A program made the translations under genes and the position numbers. Below the pieces are notes generated by a model. It was not told the origin of the DNA, made no database searches, and worked only from the letters and a program-made list of their open reading frames with translations. DNA of 64,000 bases, from assembly GCA_947179155.2 (NCBI GenBank), contig OX359265.1:55315040-55379039 (forward strand), given 5' to 3'. Source of the stretch: Hedera helix (Eukaryota > Streptophyta > Magnoliopsida > Apiales > Araliaceae). This document shows, piece by piece, positions 1 to 12,100 of the stretch. How positions within the stretch are numbered: the first letter of the stretch is position 1; every line of letters starts with the position of its first letter.

Positions 1-18
1 TGTAATCTTCTTTTGCAG

Positions 19-1286
19 AGAGCTTTCATACCCTGGCTTTGGATGGTGTGCCAATCTTTGGGCTCCACAACAGGACAGCTGCCTATCGGTTCGTCACTCT
101 AGTTGACGTTAGTCTATTTTCTTCTTAGTTGGTTTGAAACTTTGACCGTGTATTAGTCTGTTGATATCAAGAATTGGGCACCCTGATTGCTGAAAGATCC
201 CCCAACATTATAGTTCTTGGAAAGGGATGCAGTATGAAACTAGAAAATCATAATAATCTCTACAATTTTAATTTCCTCTCCCAGAATGAGAGTACACATT
301 TCAAAGTCCAAGTTTGTAAGGAAAAGTCTTAGTAGTTTTGAGGTATTATTTGACTGAAAAAAACAGGAAACTTGAAGCTTACACTATCTCTCCAGTGCAT
401 TTACAGGTGATGTATGAAAATAAAGCCCGATTGATGTGTACAGCTGAGGGGACTCCCCTTGACCTTTTTGAAGGATCATGACAATCTCTGATGCACAAAA
501 TATGGCTCCTAGAACCTCTTCGAGATCAAGGAAAAATGATGATTTTGATCTTTGTGTGGATAATGAATTGGGATTTGCAAAAGATCGCACCATCAGTAGG
601 TATGGTACTCTGCTCTAAATCTCTTTTCTCAGTTTGGCACAGGATATTATTATGCAGTTGAACAGTCCACTAATGATTCAAATTAGTTACACCCTTCCTT
701 TTTCCTGTTATCTGTCTTTGGGTGCATGCCCTTTCCACTTGGTCAGTTTTCTTACTAGTTTTTTTCCCCGATGGAAAGAAGCATATTTGCAAAAACAGCT
801 TTGCACCACATACTCTGTGACCCTCATTATCCCCGAGTAAATGGGAAGAATGTACTGCATTTCTTAGCTGTTTCATCTTGATAATTTTTCTTGGAAATGT
901 TTTCAGTAAGCATTAGTAGTGAATATGTTGTTTTCTACTAGCATTCTTCTAAGAAATATGTGGTCGAAGTTCAAGCACCCAGCAGCTTTTGCAGGCACTT
1001 TTTAAGCACTCGCTTAAGGGGAATTTGAAGTTCAACAGTTCTACATTTAGAGGTGAACCTAAGAAGAAATGTAGTTTAAAAATTATTTGATTGCCAATTT
1101 GCTTATAACAAAAGCAAGATTAGCTAGTGTCGTTGTGCGTTTGCAACTAAAGTGACTGAAGGTTAAACTGCTTTTCAATGCAGGTTAACAGAGATGAATA
1201 GCATGGAGTATTTGGAGCAGCGTGCAGAACTGTTAGCCGAGAAATGGCTCTCGGAAGGTGACAACAAGACGGCCCTACAAGCATGA
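19..1286 (+). CDS. AFG1L: AFG1-like ATPase, C-terminal three exons (partial at window edge)
   Basis: Three exons are read: 19-106, 407-599 and 1184-1286, with AG acceptors and GT donors at each border and a TGA stop. The first encodes ALDGVPIFGLHNRTAAYRF, a stretch typical of the C-terminal part of the AFG1/ZapE family. The second contains APRTSSRSRK and the third MNSMEYLEQ. Family knowledge: AFG1/LACE1 proteins are AAA-type ATPases of the mitochondrial inner membrane that act in protein quality control and turnover of respiratory subunits. The Walker motifs lie upstream of the window. Oddity: in exon 2 the frame from 407 runs into TGA at 479-481, while the expected protein continues one frame over from 473, as if one base were missing after GAA at 470-472. 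This is either an assembly error in a short A run or real damage. Family call is strong; whether the gene works is uncertain. Confidence 0.8.
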
Positions 1287-2872
1287 GCGAGAAGTTTCTA
1301 GATTGCCCTTTCTCAGTAAATAATTGTTGTTTGTACGATTACATGATCCCATATTATAATTCATTGGTGGGTGTTTTGGCACCAGACCCCATAAATTAAA
1401 TATTGAACTACATCAGTTGATTCATCTTCTTCGTTTGTAAAGCTGTCGTAAGTTATCAGTTGTCAACTAAAAACGGAAAGCTTACCAGGTATAAGCTGAT
1501 CTTGTAGTAGATGTACTACTGTTTAATCGAATCTCTGGGTCTTATTATGGGAAACACAAAATGGACGTTGTATTATTTTCTCAGTATATATCAACTTATT
1601 TTGGATCTTCAATTCATCTGAACTTTCTAGGAAATGAACAAAAACTTGCATGTCGCTGTAACAACAGTATCTATTCACGCTAGCTATTTTGTTCTTTAAA
1701 AATGGAGTTCATCTAATTTCTACAATGAAGTTCACAGTCAATCTTCTTAGTTTCTATTAGCTTGAAGCTGTTATTTTTTTATTTTATAAAATAAAATAAA
1801 AAAATCGCTGGAGATCCGCTGAACGGCTGAAGTAGATACTCGCTCAAAATTGAAATATAACCAAAGGCGAACCAATTTCTTGAGCTACACTTGACGAGTT
1901 AATTAACATTGTGGAATTTATAATAAATAATGCCATTTCAGCTTAGCTCTTAATTGACTAATCAATAGCCAATGCTTGTTATCCTTTTCCTTTTTCATTT
2001 CATCTTATTCTTGAAACAAATGTAGAGTAACGAAATGTAACCACGTATTTAATTTCTTGAATATACATCTAACTTTTGCCCATCCTAGAAAATAGATATA
2101 TTTCATTTTAACTTTTACTTGCAGTTAAATACAAATAGAGCTAATGAATTTAGTGCTTACTAATCAGCCGAAAAAATAATAATAATACAGAACTGGCGAT
2201 TAATATAACGACTGCAGTTAAAGTCACGTGTAGGTCCCACTAATCACTCTTTCCATCTTGAATAGAATAAGTTTAGACAAACTACATCCAAACACAACAT
2301 AAAATACTACATGAATCTCAACAACTAAAAAATTAAAATATTTTATATTATGTCCGGATATAATAATATTCGAATAAAATAAATATAATTACACAACATC
2401 TAAACAATGCATCATCTGTCTTAACTATTAAATAGTAAAACATGACATTAAAATCCGTATCATATCTCATTTTTTAATAATTAAGATAAATATATTATTT
2501 AATTTTCTATTTAGATATCGGATATATAAACTTGTCCTTCCATATCAAGCCGTATCTTCCTATACTGAAAACAAAATTTGGAGTGCCTAGTAGTTTTTGT
2601 GCAAGGCCAACCACCAGACTGACGATTGGCAACATAAAAAAACTCTTCAAAATAGAAATTGCAAGTTCCGAAACACTGCAACTAAAGTATAGACTAGAGT
2701 TTCATATCTAAAATCTCAATTGAGATACACATGAAATCATATACTCCATCCACACACACAAAAACAACAAAAAAAATAAATTAATTTGTGAAGTTCCTTG
2801 AATTGTCATTACATTTTTATAGTTTCTTTCTGATGAAAAGCCTGCACCAAAATTAACACAAGAAGTCGTTAA
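1287..2872. other. Intergenic spacer between convergent AFG1L and TPR1
   Basis: AT-rich DNA holding the presumed 3' untranslated regions of two convergent genes. Around 1771-1803 there is a T-run/A-run palindrome (ATTTTATAAAATAAAAT core) that could fold as a short hairpin. No coding exon is recognised. Confidence 0.6.
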
Positions 2873-5800
2873 CTAGCGCTGGAATGAAATAGAATAAGAA
2901 CCCGTGTTCGGATCTTGGACGGCTTTAAAGTTGTCAACGCTCATCCCAAACTTGCCCAGAATGGAGTTTCCCATTTCCTTTAACTTCCCTGCACACACAT
3001 TGAATTCAAATGAATCAATAGGTCACAAGAAGGATACAAAATATCATACCTGCATCAACGATACAGAAGATGCTTGCACCCTACAAAGAAAACTGAAACT
3101 AAGAAACAACTAAATTGAAGTGGTAAAGCTTCGCACAAACACATAAGTAGAAACTTGATGGATACAACCACTTGAATTTAGAAAATAAGATTTTGAGTGG
3201 ATCCATGTGATGATCCAGTTCTGCAGCAGTAGAAGCAATCTAAATGATGTATTCACTATTCACTAGAAAGATGGAAGGACAATAGGATAATCGTAAAATA
3301 TATAGTGCTTTTTATGTATGAAATATGGAAAGTTTGTTTTATAAATTACCCTAGCAAATCTTTCTGCAGTAACTCAAAAGCTTTGAATTTAAAAGCTTTG
3401 TAAGAACTTACCAAGGTCTAACACACTAATCTATTTCTTGCCTAAGTAATGAAGCATAACAGAATTTCTTGATCTTTTCATTTAAGAATTCTTTTGCTGA
3501 AATCAAGGAGAGAGAAAAAAAGTAATATAGAAAGCAAAAAATAAAACATTTTGTAATTTTAAGAATTTAAAAGGTCTACAGCACATCGATGCTATGATTG
3601 GTGATGAACAAGTGAACCAAAATAGGAATGCAGGGAAGGTCGGGGGACAATATCAACTAGCTGTCCCAGCTTATCAGCTTTTTAGCTTAAGAAGATATGA
3701 AAGGTGAGACGTTGAAGTCATTTCCGGTTCATAGACTAAAAAGTAGAATTTCAATCACTAAAACAAACGAAACGGATAAAGTAACTATAGCATTGAGATA
3801 CTGTCTGAGCTTGTACCCATCATTTCTTCCTTCATCTTCTCACGCTTTTCTCTAGCCAATGGCTCTAAACGGGGAATTGATCTCTTAGCCTGGTGATTCG
3901 AAGGATCAATTTCCAAAATTTTCATCATATCTGCAATACAACACCCTTAAAATAAGAAAAATAAGGAAGATTTTTCCATGCTATCCAGGAGGAGAAGAGA
4001 GAGAAAGTTATAATGACACCACAAATGCACAGTTTATTGAGAAAAAACCAGCAATTTACAAAGCATTTCAATCATGATATTGTCATATGTTTTACAACTG
4101 CAATCCAACAATACCAGCAACAGCCTCTTCATAGTGTTCAAGCTTTTCATGAGCCTCGGCTCTTCTAAGCAGTGCTTTCATGTATGAAGGATTTAGGTCT
4201 AAAGCCTTTGTGCATTCCTTGATTGAGTCCTCATACTTTCCCTGAGACATAAATAAGCAACCAAAAATGAAATAAAGCAAGAATCTTCAAACGCTACAAG
4301 TATGAAACTAGATGCCAAAAAACTACAATAGCCAAATAAATACAATTAACAAAGAGAGAAAGAAAGACCAGTAACAAAAAAAAATTAAGAAATGTAGTGG
4401 AGACTCTAGGGAAAACCCTTCCTGTCAAGAGAAAAAACCCATAACAGTGTAAACATTCAAGGAAGAAAACATTTTCACAATTATAGTGGTCTTTCCTCCC
4501 TAGTTCCCCCTTTAGGAATGAAAATAAGCCTCAAAATAATCATAAATAAGACATAAGACTCAAAAGTATGTAAGATTTCTCTCACGAATGCGATTTCTGG
4601 ACATGCAGCAGTATTCAGCTCTTGTCCTTTAAAATAAGCCATCGCGTCAATAGGGTGCTCATGACATATTTTGTCTCTAGAGACTAGAGTTCAAATCAGT
4701 TTAACATTTTGTCTATAATAGGACCTCAGTATAAAATAGCTGCTCATTTTAGTTATGGTTGCCTCTGCTAGGAAGCACGCACACTTCCCGGAGAGCCACA
4801 AATTTGTGTCGGACATGAATTCGCTCTGTCCGACACGCCTTGGACCTGCACCCGACACGTGCCCGCGAGCTCCTCTTTTTCTTTTTCCTTTTATTAAAGT
4901 TTAGACATGTTGGGACTCACCTCGGACATGTTGGGACTCACCTCGGACATGCTAGAGGACATTACGGGTTATTTTATGTCTTTTAAGTTAGGACATTATT
5001 ATGTAACTTTAAAATATTTATTATGCAATGTGTTTGTGTTTCTTATTATTTTGGTCAAGTTTTTATCATGCTCTATTAATATTAAATTTATTTATTGTAA
5101 AAAATATATTTATATTATTAAAAATATATATATTAAATTGAACGTGTCCCCGATGTTTCATATTCTATTTCTTTTGGAAAATGTCGTATCCTATGTCGCG
5201 TATTGCGTCGTGTCCGTGTCCTATGTCCGAGTGCCTCTGTGTATCATTATCATATTTCAATGGGCTACCAATTCATTTTTTTTTATCATTTTAGACACAA
5301 ATTAAGTTTAAAACTATGAGGCTCAAAAGCTCAGCCGTCAGAGAACTGATTAAACAACAATCATTGTATCACATTTTAGAAGTATTCTTTTTGATACGTA
5401 ATATCTGAGTAATAAACCGACTCAAATACTCAATAACTAAAAGCAACTGAAAATCACTACCATCTTAGAATCTTAGCTCCTCACATGCTTAATATATCTT
5501 CCAGATTAATACTTCTCAAGATTGAATCAATTCAATCTAACAAATCCTCTCCATCATATCTAAATTCATAAATTTAGCAAAATTACAATAAGATGGACAC
5601 TGCTATTTTTTTTTCATTGATAATCCTAGTAAAAAAAATCAATGTTTAGTAGATCTTCAAGTAGGTATTGATTTCAAAATGACCAATGCATTATATTTCA
5701 TGTATGCCAGAGATGTCCCACAAGCTAAACTGTAACTTGATTTAACAATCTGACCTCTGTAAAATGTTTGTGTAATATAACCTCCTAGATGTAGTCATGA

Positions 5801-7184
5801 AAATAACATACCATTTTGAAGAAACATGTAGCACGGTTTGAGTGACAAATTGAACGTAACTCAGCAGTAGAGGGAATCTCTGAAGCAAGTTGTAGAGCGA
5901 GGTTATACTTCAACAATGCCTCTTCATACTGCGCATCTCCAAACAACTTATTCCCTTCTAATTTTGCATCATTTGCATCTTCTAAGGCTTTCTGCATCTC
6001 AAATATCATACCAAAATAAATAAAAGATTACAGTTTTGAGATAGAAACTGCTACTGTTAAGTGTGTTTCAATAAACAACCAAGAAAAAAAAAAGAGTAGG
6101 AAACTTATGGGGTAAAAGAAACATACTTTTTCCCTGGCCTATATGATAAAAAGTTTAGAACAACGCAAAAATACATGAAATGTGTATCAACTCATATCCA
6201 TAGTTTCTTTTCTGGTCATTTTACTATTTTGAAATCACCCATCATGAATACCCTTAACAAGTCAATCATATAATATAGTACAACTAGAGGACACCCGTGA
6301 CTACGGCACTGGCAACCGGCAACTGTCCACTGTCTGCCGAAGGAGAAGAATGAAGAAGGAGAAGGAGAAGGAGAAGGAGAAGAAGGGAATGAAGAAGAGA
6401 GATGGATATAAACTTAAGCGGACGGCTAGATTTATCCCAAACTTTAAACGGTCCGGATGATTTAATAAATTGAGGGGGAAATTCAAAATGCTTTGCATTT
6501 TGTTATATTAGATGTAATGTAATAGTAAGTCCAGTTATGTTTTTCTAGTTTTATAATGGAGCTCTAATAACAAAATTCTCCAAAACAATACTAGAACTCT
6601 GATCTAGCATTAGACTTTTTTTTCCCTTCTAAAATTTTGTACAATGGATATTTCATATAAAATAATCAGAGAAACTCATAGGTAATCAAAACTAGTAAAA
6701 TCTGTATTCATAGTTAGGGATAATCAACGCCCATCGAAGTGGTTTACAGATATCCTAAATTTGATTTGAGGTTATTACGTGATTCTATAAGTAAATAAGT
6801 TCAATTTTCTCACTTACATATGTGCGTATGGAAGACAGAGCTTCAAATCATACAACCTCTGGAAACATTAAATTATATATAGAGAGAGATTAGTCAGAGA
6901 AAGGGGACCTGCTTGAGTCGATCGTCGTTGAGGGAATCTTGGGAAGAATGATCTGCTGGGGGTACAGATTGATTTCCGGCATGACTGATTTCAGATTCAT
7001 CCTGATGGTCGTTAACAATATCGCTTTCACTGGCCGTCTCGAATCCGTCGGAGACGTATTCAGGCGGCGGTGTTGTAGGTTTCTCCTCTTCACAAGTAGT
7101 CGATTCTACTCCTCCTGTTCTTGCTCTTGTTGTTGGTTTTGGTTCGAATCTGACTTCACCAGGTACAGGTTCAATCACCACCAT
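2873..7184 (-). CDS. TPR1: TPR-domain co-chaperone adaptor (TPR1/TTC1-like), five exons
   Basis: Exons on the minus strand: 7184-6909, 5991-5812, 4241-4115, 3930-3817 and 2988-2873. They join in frame to 270 residues with no internal stop. Residues 1-92 are acidic and low in complexity. Three TPR units lie at about 101-130, 136-170 and 173-206. The carboxylate-clamp residues that bind the C-terminal EEVD of Hsp90/Hsp70 are visible: K102 and N106 (KLEGN), N144 (SNRA), K174 and R178 (KALLR). The tail has the conserved KLKEMGNSILGKFGMSVDNF block seen in TTC1-like proteins. From family knowledge, plant TPR1 proteins bind Hsp90/Hsp70, and the tomato and Arabidopsis proteins have been reported to interact with ethylene receptors. 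Length is close to the Arabidopsis protein. Start chosen as the first ATG of the acidic N-terminal exon. The gene appears intact. Confidence 0.9.
4768..5231. mobile_element. Putative non-autonomous DNA transposon in TPR1 intron 2
   Basis: A 464-bp block with unusual composition (repeated GTCGGACA, CCGACACG and CGTGTCC words) is bounded by an exact 8-bp direct repeat TGCCTCTG at 4760-4767 and 5232-5239. The 8-bp duplication suggests a hAT- or Mutator-class insertion; the GACACG-rich ends resemble a common plant repeat. Terminal inverted repeats are weak (CTAGGAAGCAC versus the complement of the right end, CTCGGACATAG). Inside, a 21-bp unit (ATGTTGGGACTCACCTCGGAC) is tandemly doubled at 4907-4948. 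The element lies between exons 2 and 3 and does not disturb them. Confidence 0.5.
6341..6387. repeat. Imperfect GGAGAA hexanucleotide microsatellite
   Basis: Purine-only GAAGGAGAAGGAGAAGGAGA-type repeat inside TPR1 intron 1. The opposite strand is a long pyrimidine tract. Confidence 0.85.
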
Positions 7185-9186
7185 CTCTAGTTCTCTACTC
7201 TGAACTCACCTGTAGAGAGAACGGGGAATATAAAGAGATGCTGCTGCTAAAACAAATCTTGGAACTCCAGAAACCTCTCTCGACTGGGCTATTTCTTTGT
7301 TCACACGTCTTGTCACGACGTCGTATTCTTCATTAGGAAAGTTCGATAAAAAATTATTTCAAACCATGAGATATTTAGTTTTTATAAATTAGTATTCATC
7401 TTTTATTGTTTTTGTCCAATTAATTTATAAAATAAAATAAAAACAAGTTTGGAGTTGAGGGTTTATTATAAAAATTCTTAACTAAGTCGGGCTGGTGTGA
7501 GTTATTTAAATTTTTGGGCTTATATAATGAGTAGACTCATTAGAGTTATTAATTAAGATAAGAGAGTGATATCTTGTTCATCTATGTTATTCATTGAGAG
7601 GAGAGAAAAATAAATAGTCAATTGCATCACTTTCCTTTCTTTAACATAGAAAAACAACATCATTTACTCCACAATAACACGAACGAAAGTCTCGTTTACT
7701 ATTCATTTGATAAGAGCATTGTGGAACAATCAAATTTTTTTTGTAGGAAAATCAATTCCCTTATTGTAACATTAAAAATTTAGTACAAAGTTAAGCAGGG
7801 TCGACTCTATAGCATTAAAAAAATAAAATGGTCTTTAGGTCCTATTTTAAAGAAATGCCTCGAATTTTTAAATATCATAAATAATTTATGTCAAAAAAAA
7901 CTTATAAAATTATAACCCAATCAATCCTTTAGGGTCCATCTTCTAATCTAAATATTAAATACCTAAAAATAATTAATAGTATACAAAAAACTTTATTTAA
8001 ATAAAAAATATTAATACTTCCTCCGTCTCAAAATAAAAATTCTCTAATAACTTTTGTAGTGAAATTGATCGTTTTTTAAATTAATAATTAAACATATATA
8101 TTTAGATTTTCAAAAAAGTAAATATTGAGATTAGTACTAAATTTTATATAATTTATAATATTTATAGACTTTTTATATATATATTAAATAATAATAAGAT
8201 ATATTAATTTAAAAAATAATTAATTTAATTATAAAAATTAATAAATAACGTTTTAAATATAAAAATTTTTATTTAAAAATATCGTTTTAAGTATCAAATT
8301 ATCGTTAAGAAGTTTGTAGGTCAAAAGTAGACTGTCTTGGCTGCCTTGTGATCCGTATGTATGTACTGTAACCGGTCATATTGCTTAGGGGTGTAATAAA
8401 CCAACTTATTTATTAACTACATATAAATTCATATTATAACTTGATGTGACCAGTATAGAACGGTAATATGAAGAGCATAATTTAAACCGACAAGTCAGTC
8501 GAAAGTTTTAAGACATCAATAGCACGAAACCGTAGGTTCCATTGAAATATACTTTTCTTAAAGAATAATATTATGCTTATTAGTTAAATTATACAATAAT
8601 AAATATGATTATGACAGAGATAATTTCTCTTTTCACGAGTTGAAATCCGTACTAGACTGAAAAATTATCTTAAAGACTGTCCCTCGTATATTATCTTAAC
8701 AACCCTATAATTTTTGGGGGTATAAATTGTATTTTAATGTAATACTCACGTATGAAATTACGTAAGCAAACTACTACTTAGATACTACATCGGTTTGACA
8801 AACAAAAAATTATTTATATTTTAACTTTTTAATAATATAATATAAATGATACGTTATTTCTAATTTTTTTCATAAATTTGTTACATGTTACGACTCAATT
8901 AGTGTCGATAATCACTTTGTCTATTGATATAACTCACTTTGTCTATTGATATAACTCACTTCAATTGATATAAATGATGAAAGTTTGAATCTCGTTGACA
9001 GCAAGTTATAAAGACAGTTCTAAACACAACAGCGAGGGATGAAAATTAAAAACAATAAGTTATGTATTTTTATATATGTATTATTTATTTTTTTGTGAGA
9101 ATAGAGGGAATATATATTTAGCAACTTAAAACCATTTAAAAACTGATATTTATGATTCATGAATATGCAAGATAAAAAGTGATTAG
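7185..9186. other. AT-rich intergenic region, TPR1 upstream side
   Basis: Contains the TPR1 promoter and 5' UTR (minus strand) next to 7184. The start of a degenerate Stowaway-like end (CTTCCTCCGTCTCAAAATAA) lies at about 8018, with a badly decayed right end near 8260-8300. A 22-bp direct duplication (CACTTTGTCTATTGATATAA plus 2 bases) lies at 8913-8956. I searched it for the missing N-terminal exons of the nucleotidase pseudogene downstream and found none. Confidence 0.5.
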
Positions 9187-12100
9187 TTATGGCCCATTAT
9201 TCCGCTAACTTACAGAGTTTGATAGACAACCTTGCTAAAGAACATTTGGTCAATGAGGTTTGTTTATATTAACTAAATTTTGTTAGCACATTTACTAAAT
9301 TACTGCAGTAATTGAGAATAGCTAGCTGTTTCTTGTGGGATTTTGCAGCTTAGGTATACTGATAGTTGTTTAGAATTCAAATATGATCATACGTTTCCAA
9401 TTAGAGGGTTATATTATGACAAATCAAAAGGGTGTCTTTTGAAGTTAGATGTCTTTGGATCAATCGAGTCAGATGGATGGATGCTACTTTGGTCGGCGCA
9501 AGGTAGTTCACACTCACTTCTTTGATATAAACTTTTGGAGACAATAATTTTTTGAGACTGCTTCTTGGTTTTGCTAAAGGTCCAAATAACACCACACTTA
9601 TTTGAATTTTTAAGCATTAGTCATTGCCTTAGATTGAGACAAAGAAAATGTTGCTCTTATGTATACCGTGGTATCAATAGCAAAGTATCTTCTAGAACGA
9701 GAAGAAGAAAAAAAAGAAAATCCTTGTACTGACTATTGCTTAAATTACTTTTCTGGTTAGTATTATTGATCTTTTTAAATTCCCTTATTATGGTTTCAAT
9801 TTTTGCATATACCATCAACCACGGTCTAATCATTTCCATAGTTTCCCAGTAATTATAACTTACCAGGGGAATTTTTTTGCCATTTATTATATAAAAAAAT
9901 TTCAAGTTTAATTGGCAATACCCTGCAGAATTCTAATGGATTTGTTTATTGAATCAATTGAAGATATTTAAGAAAAAAAAGTCTTATTGGTTTATCAATG
10001 TTTTTTATCAGCTTGATCGAAAGGAAATAGAAGAGATATATGGCATAAGACATATTGGTCGTGATCAAGCACGAGGGCTCGTTGGTTTGATGGACTTTTT
10101 CTGCTTTAGCGAGGTTGGTTATGTCATCAGTGCAGGGATAACTATTATTATGTAGGAGTTATGATATCAAATACTCCCTTCCTATCACTAAAAGAGTCTC
10201 AGTTTGCAAAGTGAACAAACTTTAAGAATATAGTTTTGGTCCATGGTTGCCCCAAATTTTGTTTATTGTTTAGTTTAGTAGTGATGCATGATGCTTAATA
10301 ATAAGGTTGTGATGATAAAATATTGTGGGCATTTTATATTATTAAAAAAAAGAAACGGGACTTTTATTTAGCAAAAAAAATGGGATTTTTTTAATGGAAC
10401 AAAAAACAAACAAACGCGACTCTTATTGTGGAATGAAGCTAGTATTCTTGTTTGAGTCTGATAGTCAGTAATTAAGTTCATCCAATCATTTTGGGATTTA
10501 CCTCCATTCTTCAATTTGTTAGACACTAATTTTATGTTACAAGGGCATCCTTTACAATTCGTAAGTCTGGGTCTAAGCTTATATCTCAGTCTTAAGTATT
10601 GTTTGTTTAGACTTTAGATACTTTTCTGAATGTAAATCGTGAATATGAAGCTATACATCTGTCCTATATTTAAAATCGTACAAAAAATTTGTGTGCTTTA
10701 CAAGCAACAAAAAGACACTCCCTTTCATTTATTCTTGCACTATCCGGCTAGATGGTTTCTTTAGATGAAGTATTTTAGGGTGTTTGGAGAACTTTGGGTA
10801 TGTACCCCTGTTAGGGGATATGTTCCATTTTGCAAATGTGACAGCAGTAGGGAGAATAAGTTGTTTCGGAAGTGTGCATCTTTGCTGTCATTTGGTGCAT
10901 CTGGAATTAGTGTAATGCCAGAAGCATGAACTATAAGTACATCTCTTCTTCTCTTCTAACTGAGGATTTTCACATTTCTTTGGTCCTTCAGTCCATGGTT
11001 GCGGGTGCGTTAACATGAGTTGCCTTAGTTTATATTCCAACGTAATTGGAAGGCCTTCCCTAAATAACTTGAATTCCATCCCCCTCCTTTCGGAGGAACA
11101 CCTTGTTCTCCTAGTTTGTGCTCTATTCTTCTTTAATATCTTCTTTTCTTATACATAATCATTAGAAAGTCCATCTATTCGCTGCAGGCCAAATTTGCCC
11201 TTTTATTTTCCTGTTATATAACGAATTCGGTTAATATCTTGGATCCTAAACAAGAAGAAACATTATGTTGGAAATACTCTACAGTTGACTTTTGTGTACA
11301 TGATCGTGTCTCCTTTAGCTGTTATTCTTTAAGTATATCCGGCCAATTTTTTTATTTCTCTTTCTCACCTTTAAAGATATTTTCACCCTTTTCTACTTTG
11401 CAGGCATGCCTTATTGCTGATATTGTACAACATTTTTTTGATGCTCAGCTGGAATTTGATGCTAGTTATGTCTATCAAGATGTAAATCGCTCAATTCAGC
11501 ATGTTCATCGAAGTGGCTTGGTTCATAAAGGAATTCTTTCTGATCCCCACAGATACCTTGTTAAAAATGTGAGTGATATTAAACCCTGTTTAAAGACTTC
11601 CATAATGATCTTCTTTTGTAGTTGGATGTCTCTTGTTTCTAACTCATTTCGGGGTATGTGTCTCAAACATTGTTCTTAGTTGGTGTTACATGTGTACAAT
11701 TGCAGGGTGAGCTTCTGCACTTTCTCAGGATGTTAAAAGAGAAAGGAAAGAAACTTTTCTTATTGACCAACTCCCCATATTATTTTGTGGATGGAGGGAT
11801 GTGCTTTATGTTGGAGGTAATCTTTATGTCAAAGGATATTTAGAATTACCTTTCTTGACATTTTATGCTTCTGATTTTGGTCCTTCTACATTTCAATTTA
11901 TCAGCTGGAGAGAGCCTGATCGTGTTTTTTCAATTCTTGTGGTGAAGATGATTTTTATAATAGCATTCATCTTTTGATTTTCGCCTCTTAGTTTCTTGGG
12001 TTACTTGAATGTGATCCACAAGTATGTATGCATGTATGTATACATAAATAAATGAAACAGTTTAAAGAAAGTTAGCATTCTCTTCCCTACGTGATACTGT

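Noticed and set aside
4907..5305. 132-codon open frame with doubled MLGLTSD start
   Set aside because: It lies within the transposon-like block in the TPR1 intron and runs into T-rich intron sequence; the repeat comes from a 21-bp DNA duplication and no protein family is seen.
9949..10155. Alternative start for the nucleotidase at 9949
   Set aside because: Only the part from 10012 (after TTTATCAG) matches the family; the upstream codons are intron sequence.
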